Of a DNA stretch of 64,000 nucleotides, positions 32,604-42,486 are shown one piece after another (the first letter of the stretch is position 1; each line of letters starts with the position of its first letter). This DNA comes from Eleusine coracana subsp. coracana (taxonomy: Eukaryota; Streptophyta; Magnoliopsida; Poales; Poaceae): assembly GCA_032690845.1 (NCBI GenBank), contig CM064434.1, positions 31,266,413-31,330,412 on the forward strand, in the 5' to 3' direction. The notes under the pieces were generated by a model. The model searched no databases, was not told the origin of the DNA, and was given only the letters and a program-made list of their open reading frames with translations. Both the position numbers and the translations under genes were made by a program.

Positions 32604-33693
32604 ATGTCCATATCCGTTGCACCAACGGTGGCAAGTGTGCAAGATGAAGGATTCGAGAAATTCATGGAGAGTGAAGAGAACATGGTGTTCAACGACTTTA
32701 CGAGCAAAGCAAGTTCACCGCCATTCGAGACCGAGAGTTCACGACCATGCGCAAGTTTGACCACAACTTTCTCAAGCGAATCGGCATCCTCGTCGATTTT
32801 GAGTACGCACACAACACAGGCGGATGGTATGATTTCTACCACCTTAATGAGTATGGTTCTAAATGGCTTACTATCGAATTCCTTTGCACACTGAAAGTTC
32901 ATACTCATGAATCAAACAAAATGGGCATCCTCTACAAATTTTGTGTTTTTGGTGAAACCTATGAATGGCCTTTAAAAGAAATTAGCACTTATCTTGGTTT
33001 TGACCAGAAGGCCGCTTTAGACATTGGAAACCCCTTGCTCCATATAATTCACTGTTTTATCACTCACTCTTAACCTCTTGGGGTTATGTACGTTCGGTGA
33101 ATAGTGTGGATAAAGCCTATCTTCATGCTGTAATCAAAAAGATTAAAATGAACCCCACATTTTTCCTCATCAACCATTGGCTCACTTTAGCATTCAGACA
33201 ACAAGGACTCATCACATTCACCCCTTTGTCACTAGAATTGCTAGGAAGGTCAGTGCACTTCAACGAGCTAGAATAGATCGTCTCCCTAATGCCCCTTTGT
33301 TAGGAGAAGATCATTTCTTGCAAGTGCACTTGTTGAGAGAAGAAAATAATAGGTACTTCATGCTTTATCCGGGGTATGACACAGAGATTGAATTGCCTAA
33401 CCCCCCGTTCACAATTAATAGTAAAAAAACTTTTATTTAAATTGCAAGCTTCCATGCAGCATGCACGACATAGTGTTGCAGAGGATAGGCCAAGAACAAA
33501 AACCAGAGCACAACTCTGTTGAGAAGAGCAACAACACGAAACAACGATAAACACACCTCAAACGGGTGAATTGGGAGGTCCCTAATACAGTTGGGAATAG
33601 CCACAATTCCCCGGTTTTGCGAGTTCATCAAACTACACCTCTTCCTCCCATGACCACTATGAGCCCTATGGGATGGGGAGTTACCACCAACCT
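32604..33693 (+). pseudogene. ORF of N2, first part
   Basis: It is homologous to the N1 ORF. It starts MSISVAPTVASVQDEGFEKF; a one-base loss shifts the frame after MVFNDF, and 32747-33073 carries RKFDHNFLKRIGILVDFEY, YDFYHLNEYGSKWLTIEFL and YKFCVFGETYEWPLKEISTY. Compared with N1, the segment between AALDI and NPLLHIIHCFITHS is deleted. The frame continues in pieces to NRYFMLYPGYDTEIELPNP (33440). It is interrupted at 33693 by LTR X; the C-terminal part lies at 47468-47710, ending MMDQLFGHFNIEYQPPQ. Confidence 0.62.
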
Positions 33694-34236
33694 TAATGTA
33701 GATATGGCCCGATCTTCCGAGAGGTAGGGGGATAAACTCGAATTTTGGGAACTCGGCGTCGATGAGATGGCTTGAATCAAACACGATCCAACCACGCAAC
33801 CGTTACACCAAGCACAACTCGATTGTTCCTACAAGTGAAATCGAGAACACAAGCAAGAAAGGATAAACACGCAATCTAAAATTGCAAATATGGATGAAGC
33901 GAATCACAAGGAAAGGTTCAAGCTCTGAACATAAAAGGACTAATCGCCACAGTGGTGTAGAACAAGAACATGGGCCCTGGATTACTGTAAAAGGACTTGT
34001 CGCCACAATTATAATAATTTGATCCAGTTTCTCTCAAGAAAACTGAACTAAAAAAACCCGAAACTAACAGACGGCGGCTACTGAGTTTATGTAGGAACCA
34101 GGGGCGTCCTAGGGTTGGGGGCGACCAGGGGGGTGCTCACAACATGGGCTTAAGGACTGACACGATACATGGCCAAGTTGGCCCAAAATAGTTGGCGCAG
34201 CACCTTGACATAGTCACACAGCATGACTCACGACCC
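33694..34236. repeat. LTR X, left truncated copy
   Basis: It starts TAATGTAGATATGGCC after the target sequence AACCT (33689-33693) and matches 46716-47250. It breaks after CATGACTCACGACCC, where a 33-bp stretch of other sequence leads into the Tat 5' LTR. It is part of the 0.6-kb duplication on both sides of element T. Confidence 0.8.
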
Positions 34237-34269
34237 TGGTCTATCTGCACCAAGTTAGCCCAAAATAGG

Positions 34270-34653
34270 TGGGATACTTGCTCTACGGATATCCTCAGAC
34301 AAGACTAAGCCGGTAGCTGACCGGGTACTACATCAACAAGGAAGCCGACCGACTCGGCTTGGAGCACAAGGCATTTAGAGATAGACTTTCTATGTAAATC
34401 CTTAAGGGTTACATCTAGGACTCTTCATGTACCCCCCTACCGACCGGATATATAAGGTGACAGGGTGCCCCCCATCAAAGGACACAGGAGACAAGTTTTC
34501 ACAACATCAATACAATACACAGAACACAAGACGTAGGGTTTTTACTATCAACAAGAGGGCCCGAACCTGTATAACTCGGCGTCTTGTGTAACCATCGTAG
34601 TTCTTAGTCTTGATGTAGCCCTGTATATTTACTGCCGATCTCAAGCTTCGACA
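34270..34653 (+). repeat. 5' LTR of element T
   Basis: TGGGATACTTGCTCTACGG to CTCAAGCTTCGACA is aligned with the 3' LTR at 46275-46650. A TATA box (GATATATAAG) lies at 34447-34456. A related LTR in reverse lies at 51070-51447. Confidence 0.85.
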
Positions 34654-34655
34654 GT

Positions 34656-34673
34656 TGGCACGCCAGGTAGGGG
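34656..34673 (+). other. Primer-binding site of element T
   Basis: TGGCACGCCAGGTAGGGG, 2 bp after the 5' LTR. This PBS form is typical of Tat/RIRE2-type elements and differs from the tRNA-Asp type in D, G and H and from the Met type in A. Confidence 0.78.
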
Positions 34674-34705
34674 AGTAGGCTCGCCGGGATTCTCCGTCGA
34701 CTACG

Positions 34706-36230
34706 ATGGCCGAAATTCCTATCATTCAGTACTCACTGGACTTCAAGATCTCCTTTGGATCGCTCGACTTCACGGTCGGCGACAACGGAGCCCTAGGTTT
34801 AGAAAACCACAGATCCGACTCGGCCGCAGCCATCTCCATGGCATGATCACCGAGTTCATCTGACATAATCCCCGCATTGGTTCAACTCGGATCTAAGGAA
34901 GAAGGTCCTTCCTTCGGGAAGGATTCAAAATCGGATTGGTCCTCAGAATAACATCACCGGGGCCAAAACTTTGCTCGACACTCTAATGGTCGATGCGAAT
35001 TATTAGACCCCTACGATGCAGACGGTGGTGGCTATGCTTAAGGCTGCTGCGGCTCAAGAGGCCGCTAAATCTCAGTCGGTCACAAGCTCTAGTCACGCAT
35101 CTTCACGAGGTCGGCATAGGCGTGAAGATCTCAGAAATTCTCTCAGTGTCCATGATGTATGAGATACTATCAACTCTCACTATGAAGAACGTGCTCGAGA
35201 CAACCGATGCTATGAGGAAGAACATCGTGATTGGAGAACAGACGACCGACGAGACGACCGATGACGAGAGGACCGTCAAGATCCTACTCCAAGAAACAAC
35301 CGTGATGACCGTGGACGACGTGATGATCAGGATCAACACGATAATGATGATGATGACAATCAGCGATGTTGTCATGATGATGATGTTGGTCCGTGACATG
35401 GCCGCCGTTCAACTCTGTCTCCAGACTGGCAAAGGCGGTCACCGACGCCTACTGATGACGAGATCGATGGCATCAAAGCTTACATCCCTAGGCTTCGCAT
35501 AGCTCGGTGGCCAAAAGGATTCAAGCCGGTCCCCATTGAAAAATACGATGGTCAGACCAACCCCCGAGAGTGGCTGTAGCTCTACAGCATGGCGATTCGG
35601 TCGGTAAGAGGTGATTCCTACGTAATGGCTAATTACCTTCCGGTCTGCCTGGATCCAGCCGTTCGGATATGGCTCACATCTATTCCGGAGGAGTCAATCA
35701 CATCTTGGGGAGACCTCAACAACAAGCTTATAGAAAGCTTCCAAGCTACCTGCAATCGACCAGGCAACCACTTCAACCTCACTCGGATCAAGCAGAAGAC
35801 CGATGAACCTGTTCGTGACTACATCAAGCAATTTTGCGCTAAGAAGACTGAGATCCCCAATGTCCTAGACCAACAAGTTATTGATGCCTTCCAAGGAGGG
35901 ATCCGCAGTGATGATTTGGTTCGAGAGATCGATCGGAGGAATCATGACCTTAATCTGACCGCTCAAGAGTGCTTTGAGATCGCTGATAAGTGCGCATCTG
36001 GTGAGTCAGCGTTAGATGACATCTGGGGAAAAGGCGAGGAGAAGCGGTCGGACAAGCCCGAGTCCTCCAAGAAGGACAAGAAGAGGAAGTCTGACAACAC
36101 GGTTCACACGGTGGACCGATTTCAGAAGAACCCTCGAACAACCAACCGTCCACGGATGAGCTGCTGAGTGGCCCGAGCCTTTGTCACCCAAAGGGAAACC
36201 ACAAAGCAAAGGATTGCTATCGACTGAAGG
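34706..36230 (+). pseudogene. Gag of Tat-like element T
   Basis: ATG at 34706 opens MAEIPIIQYSLDFKISFGSL. After frame breaks, a charged Arg/Asp-rich region (about 35100-35400) is readable in another frame (HYEERARDNR, DPTPRNNRDDRGRRDDQ). The 192-codon frame 35589-36167 holds the gag core: MAIRSVRGDSYVMANYLPV, PAVRIWLTSIPEESITSW, DLNNKLIESFQATCNRPGN, VRDYIKQFCAKK, and ends in a Lys-rich tail. An upstream stop at 35578 cuts NPREWL from LYSMAI. The downstream knuckle region is too decayed to call. Confidence 0.86.
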
Positions 36231-36253
36231 GTTTTCCAATAGCCGCGCTCAAG

Positions 36254-37005
36254 GTGGCTAAAGATCCCCCGAGGCACCATAGCAAAGACAAGATCAAGGA
36301 CGATGGTGACAAGGATGATTCAGGAGAGTTCCAGGAGCCCCGCAAGGAAGTCAACTTCCTCTTCGGTGGCCTGGATGCCTATGTGTCCAAGAGCAAGCAG
36401 AAGCTAGAACTTTGGGAGATCAACTCGGTGGAACCAGGTGCGCCTCACTTCATGAGGTGGTTTGAGATGCCAATCACCTTTGATCGGTCGGATCATCCCA
36501 AGCATATACCGAAGCCGGGTCGGTACCCGCTGGTGCTTGCTGCCATGATGAAGGTGGTAAAGTTCAACAAAGTACTCATTGATGGAGGAAGCAGTTTAGA
36601 CTTAATCTTCACCAAGACTCTTAAAGAGCTCGGTCTGACAGTCAATGATCTTCACCCGAGTTCTTCACCTTTCCATGAGATTGTGCCTGGCAAGACTTCA
36701 ATTCCTATTGGACAAATTAGATTGCCGGTCGCCTTCGGTACCCGTGAGAACTTCAGGACTGAGCGCATTCTTTTCCAAGTGGTGGATCTCGACTCATCAT
36801 ATCATGCTATCATCGGTCGACCAGCGAAAGCTAAATTCATGGTTGTCCCGCATTATCCATATCTCACCCTCAAGATGCCATGCCCGAATGGAATAATCTC
36901 CCTCCACTTTGATCTTCAGAATTCTTTCAATTGCGATGTACAGAGTTGTGAGATGGCCAATAAACAGTTGATGTTGTTCCGACCAGAAGGAGATCTAGAA
37001 GGCAG
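36254..37005 (+). pseudogene. Aspartic protease of Tat-like element T
   Basis: In the open frame from 36254 (KEVNFLFGGLDAYVSKSKQK, EMPITFDRSDHPKHIPKPGR), the active site is VVKFNKVLIDGGSSLDLIFT at about 36550-36610. GTRENFRTERILFQVVDLD and AIIGRPAKAKFMVVPHYPYL follow, typical of Tat protease. The frame passes into the inserted LTR Z2 at about 37005, so residues after EGDLEG are not native. RT should follow but is absent. Confidence 0.88.
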
Positions 37006-37007
37006 TA

Positions 37008-40000
37008 ATGGTTCGTGCCCGAAGAACCAGCACTCTAGCAACACACATCAATACTGCGGCGGCAAGTCGGACTCCCAGTGGGCAATCCAACCCTCAGGGA
37101 CTTGCATGTCCCAGAGCAACACATTCTCAGGCAATTCTACCTCTTCATTACCTGAAACAACAGTGGCACAAAGCCTGAGTACTAATTACTCAGCAAGTCT
37201 TACCTGTCGGAAATGGCTCTAGTAGGTGGCCTGTTTGGAAAGACTCGCACTAAGCAAACTATTAGTTCTACCAAGTTTTATTTCTCAAAATTAACTCGGT
37301 AGAGCAGAAATGTAACTTTAGTTGCAATAACAAGATAATAGAGTAATACATAAAGTAAGTGCAACATAAGAGCAATAACTATAACATCAATGATAAACAT
37401 CATAGTTAATTTCCAATACGAGGCTCAACTATGTGACGACGCAATGACCAAGTGGTACTCACAACTATGAGGGACAACAATTGCAATTGATTTACACCAG
37501 CTCGGATAACCCGAGATACACGACACATACGCACCAATTAAGGTCGTATATGGCAACCTTTCGCAAGGACGAAAAACAACTTGGTCCGGGTTCAGTCTCA
37601 GCGGAGTGGGCATGCCGTCCTGCCAACAGTACTTTGCGGTATGAACTGCCCACTCTAGCAGCAGAAGGGTCAATGACCACTATACTAGGTACCGTTCTCA
37701 TTGCCGCGCCAATGCTACATCAGTTTACTAGTGCCCATAGACTAGCATGTATTCGGTACTGTTCGATACTTGACCAAGGGGCCGACCACGGATGGGTCCT
37801 AGGTTCGACAAGGCAGGGCTACCGCAGTCAATACCCATGTATTGCTGCAAACCTACACATGCATCGTCCCTTCCCCGTCATGACATCAAAATAAACTTCT
37901 TTTATAAGTCCCGTTCCAGTGGTCAAGATCATTCTTAGTAATGATATCTATCGCGTCTAGCAATTACTAAGCATAGCGAGACAGTACCGATACTACCAAA
38001 GTTCTAATGTCAGTGGCGTAGGTCATTTGGGTATCATGCAAGTGGGTTCCAATCAACTCCTATGACCTAATGCAATAACACAGACACCAGTAATATTGAA
38101 AACTAGCAACCTTTATTAAATGGTGAATGTAAACCGGAGCTTGCCTAGATCGATGTTAGTGCTAGCAACCACAACATCTTGCTCTTGGGGATCAAGGTCC
38201 TTCTGAAGATCCTCTTCTTCCTGCTCCGGGTCGTTGTTGCCTATATGATTGAATTGAATTGTGGGTATTATCAAAATATCGTAGCATGCAATGATATGAT
38301 GCACAATGTATTTAAATGTTGAATTAACATCATTATTATGTTCTCGAAGCCATATGCTTCAATGTTCTCGAAGCCATATGCTTCAAAGAAACAAATTAGA
38401 GTTTCATTATTTTATGTGTGTTAATCATTTATTTAGGGTTGTTATAGTCCTTCAAAAATTAAGCAATTAAAATAGTAACCAATCGATTATGGACTTGAGT
38501 GATTTATCATGAACACGGACTCTAGATATAATTACTCTAATTACTAGCATTTATTAAAGTAAAATAGTGGTATGAGCAATTAATTTAATTTTATTAAGTA
38601 AACTTAGGTTTCTGGACTTGTGTGATTTACTGGGCACAGAGACTTGTGTGAGTGATTTCTGTGCCAAGTGGCAGGGGCCAATTAATTATAAAATAATTAC
38701 TAGAATTATTTAAGCAACCACACTAAATAAATTCCAGAGCCAAAATAATTCATATTTTTCTAAACCAAAAATGTGTGTATAGTTAATTATTGTAATTATG
38801 AAGCTTGCCAAAAATTAGAATAAAATTTGGTTCCTAGAATTTCTGGTGAATTAATCTTGTTTGGACAATTAAATAAATTAATAAAAATGCAAGTATAGAG
38901 GCTATGATTTATTAATTTACTAAATTAGAGCAATTCAAAATAACCTAACAATTTTATTTGAGCTTCATTGGGTTTAAACTCAATTTACTATGAGTTTCCA
39001 AAGATTTATGCATTTTCCTGGCAATTTTCTGTTTTTAGGGGGGGGCCTGTCAGAGCCATGTGGGTGACACGGTCGACTCCACATCGGATGCCAGTGGGAC
39101 TGCCAGTCAGCTTGCCGGACAGCGCCTTCCTCGCCGGAGGCCTTGCCGGCAGGCGCTACACGGGAGGAAAACTCGCCGCGGGAGCAAATAAACGATGTGC
39201 GCACCGAGGCGAAGGGGATGGAGGGGTTCGCGAGGTGGGGTTCCACCAGAAGACCGTCGGCGGCGAGAGGCGATGGAGGAAGGTCTTCGACGACTTCACG
39301 ATGATGGCTCGGAGCAGGAAATCGGGCGGGGGTCGGCTCCTACAGCTTCACGGGAGCACCACGTAGAGCGGCATCAAGTCGACGTTGGACGGGGATGGTC
39401 GGAAGTAGGAGCTCGTCGATGAGGCGGCTCGATTCTTGCCGGTACCAGAGCAGAGTCGGGGGAAAAAGGTGATTGCCGGCCACTTGAGCGGAGGAAACAA
39501 AGGAGAAGTAGGTCATGAAATGCGTAGATGGTTCGCGCGTGGGAGAAGAAAAAAATAGGTGGCGAGACCAGGTGTACCGAATTTTGGGCCGACGGCAAAG
39601 GAGGTCACCGGAGTTGCCTGATTTGGTTTTTCTTCAAATTGACTAGGGCTCACGCGGGTTTGGTTGAGCGAGTGACATGGAATGTAGAGGAGGTGTGAGC
39701 GCGTGGGTTTGAAGTTTAGCTCGTGCGGGAGAAGCAGTGGAACGACGGCAGCCGAGTTCGAGCTTCGGCTTCGTTTAGCAATGGCAGAGAGGGGCAAAGA
39801 GAGGAAAAATAGAGAGAGCAGAAGACTGAGAGCGAGAGAGAGAGTGGTTTCGTGAGTTTGCAGGTTCGCTCCCAAGTTGCGGAGAGATAAGAGTGAGTGG
39901 GAGAAGCAGGAGCGGAGGAAATGGCGGGAATTGAAGTCGTCGACCGGTGGCGTGCAGAGAAGAGGGGAGAAGAGAAATCTGTTGGGCGAGCTCGCAGTGA

Positions 40001-40628
40001 GGGGACAGGGTGGAGGGCAGAGGTGCAGGCGTTAACGCTGTAGCGCGCGCGCGTTTCCGAGGTGGGGACTGAAGGCGAGCCAGGCGGTGCGCCGCGGCAG
40101 AGAGGAGCCGGCAGGTCTGCGCCAGTGGGGAGGAAGAAGAGCAAGATTTTACACTGCGCCCCCTGATCTTTTAGATTTAGTGCAAACAGTCCCTAGTCAA
40201 AGCTGATTTTCATTAATTCAAAATAAATAGCTATGGACTTCCTAAATTAGTGAAAATTCGTGGACTGACTATTTAAATGGTGGAGAACACTATGGTGAAT
40301 TTCATTTGAAATTTTCATAAACATATTTCTAGAATTAATTAAATGCATTAATTGTTTACTTAAGAATCAATTAATTAATTAAGGGTCTTGCCAAGCAGAT
40401 AAAAGGCCCAATAATTTCATAAAATTCTATTTTATTATTACCAACATGATTATGAATTTATTTAGCATAAGTTGTATTGAAATTTTTGAATTGCTTCAAT
40501 AACTTGATTGCAGGGTTTTTATTTGCCTAGAATTAATTAAAAGGGAGTGAGTCTTATATTTCATGCTATGTTTCATGACCTAAGATCTTCATGTTGGTTA
40601 AATGAAGTGAGACACCTGGGGTGTTACA
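37008..40628 (-). repeat. Long LTR Z2, reverse orientation, inside element T
   Basis: About 3.6 kb without retroviral domains, ending GGGGTGTTACA, complement of TGTAACACCCC, a common LTR start of long-LTR chromoviruses. It is collinear with Z1 (3640-6371), including the GC-rich GCCGGCAGG/GAGGAAAACTCGCCGCGG section near 39130 that matches 5870. Left end is at about 37008 inside the protease frame and appears truncated relative to Z1. No matching target duplication was seen, and RT/RH of T is missing at the same place. Short ORFs within are not considered genes. Confidence 0.75.
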
Positions 40629-40631
40629 AAT

Positions 40632-41913
40632 GTACTAATGAGTGTTGTCACTGATCTTGTTGGTGATGACAACATGGAGACCGATTGGCACGACCCACTC
40701 ATCCAACATTTGGACAAGGGAACACTGCCTTCGGATCCTAATGAGCAATGGAGGTCAGAGACCCGATGCCGAGGGATATCTGTAGGTGTGAGACCAAACT
40801 CTATAAAAGAGGAGGTTCAAACATCTTGATGAGATGCATCTCGATACCAGAAGGCCAAAAGTTGGTAGAAGAAAATCATTTCGGGATATGTGGCAATCAT
40901 GCGACTTCCAAGACTTTGGTCGCTAAGATTTCCGGCAAGGGTTTTACTGGCCCATGCGGTCGAAGATGCACACCAGGTCGTTCAGAAGTATGAAGGTTGT
41001 CAATTCTTTGCTCAACAAACGCATGTGCCTTCACAGCAACTTCAGATGATACCTTTGACTTGGCCCTTTGTTGTGTGGGGGCTTGATATTGTCGGTCCGT
41101 TCAAGAAAGCGCCAGGCAGGTTCACTTATCTGTTTGTTGCTATTGATAAATTCACCAAGTAGATTGAAGCAAAGCCGGTCAGCAAGATAACATCGAAGAA
41201 GGTAATCGAGTTTGTTAAGGATATCTTCACTCGGTTTGGGGTTCCTCATGATATCATCGATAATGGCACTCAATTTACATCAGTGGAGTTCCGTGACTTT
41301 GCCGATGAGATGGGAATAAAATTCCACTTTGCATCAGTGGCTCATCCTCAAAGCAATGGGCAGGTCGAACGGGCCAGTGGTATGATTCTTCAAGGATTGA
41401 AACCGTGGATATTTGACAAACTTAAGCCTTATGCTGGTCGGTGGGTAAAGAATTGCCTTCAATTCTTTGGGGGCTTCGCACAACACCAGTCGGGCAACTG
41501 GTCAGTCAACTTTCTCATTGGTCTATGGCTCAGAGGCAATGCTGCCGACCGAGGTCAGTCTTGTTTCAGCACGGGTTCAGGCGTATGATGAACATCTTTT
41601 TGAGGAGAATTGAGAGATTGATTTGATTGCAGCAGAGGAGTTGCGTGATCGTGCTCTGTTTCGGTCGGCACTTCTAGCAAGGCTTGCGTCGATATTATGA
41701 TAAAAACGTACATAATCGCCACTTCCAAGTTGGAGATTTAGTGCTTCGCCGAGTGCAGTCAACAAGAACCAGCATAAGCTTTCTCCAAAGTGGGAAGGAC
41801 CATCTGTGGTGAAGGAAGTCACTTGTCCGGGGGCTTACCGACTGATGTACGAAGATGGCGATGATATACCAAATTCCTGGAACATAAATCAGCTACGTCA
41901 TTTCTATATTTAG
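40632..41913 (+). pseudogene. Integrase of Tat-like element T
   Basis: It begins with the RH-IN linker (VTDLVGDDNMETDWHDPLIQ). Zinc region: ICGNHATSKTLVAKI, then CQFFAQQTHVPSQ. Core: VWGLDIVGPFKKA, IIDNGTQFTSVEFRDF, HPQSNGQVERASG, so D, D and E are all present, though one residue is lost before DNGT. C-terminal domain: KWEGPSVVKEVTCPGAYRL and IPNSWNINQLRHFY, ending near 41913. There are stops at 41161 and 41586 and several frameshifts. In contrast, the Tat fragment at 1-1275 has lost the catalytic Glu. Confidence 0.9.
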
Positions 41914-42486
41914 TTATTCTTTTGTATACTAATACATTATTTATGAATGAAACTTTGGTCTTTTTGATGAAAGATTTTTTTTTGATGATTTTCATTCCAT
42001 ATTGTCTCGATTCCTTAATTCATTTTATTAAACAATCGAGCCAGGGGGGCTAGTAATAATGTCCCACCTTGGTCTAACCTTATTTTGGTTTTGGACTATT
42101 TTCTGACCGATTTCTTCTCTTTGAATATGGTCTTTACTTTTTTGGTCTAACGTCTATACATCATGGTTATACACTTTATACTGCACATCAGACTACCACT
42201 ACACTAAACCCAGAGCCAAAGAGCAAGACGTCATGTGTTCATTGGTCGACTCTGCTTGTTACGCGGTTACGAGTCACAACCTAATATGTTAAGGCAGACC
42301 GATGCAATTTGAGTTTCTTAGTGATAGAAACATACTTATGATATTTTTATCAATCTTTTAAAGCTATTAAGCATGAAACTAATTTACATACAAGTAACAT
42401 TGTTTCAGTACATAGATATTAATAATGTTCTCTAGCATTGCAGGATTTACAGCTCCTTTGAAGGAGAGGAAGAGTCATCTCGTAGC
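41914..42486. other. Spacer between integrase and antisense gene of T
   Basis: No coding signal was seen. It is AT-rich and corresponds in position to 1276-1776 of the first Tat fragment. It probably holds the 3' end signals for both the sense genomic RNA path and the antisense transcript. Confidence 0.45.

Noticed and set aside
35103..35399. 98-codon minus ORF rich in Ile, Val, Ser and Thr
   Set aside because: Shadow of the Arg/Asp-rich gag segment of element T on the opposite strand.
39513..40144. Ser/Pro/Leu-rich minus-strand ORFs
   Set aside because: Low-complexity translation of the GC-rich LTR Z2 leader; no domain, and not conserved in Z1.
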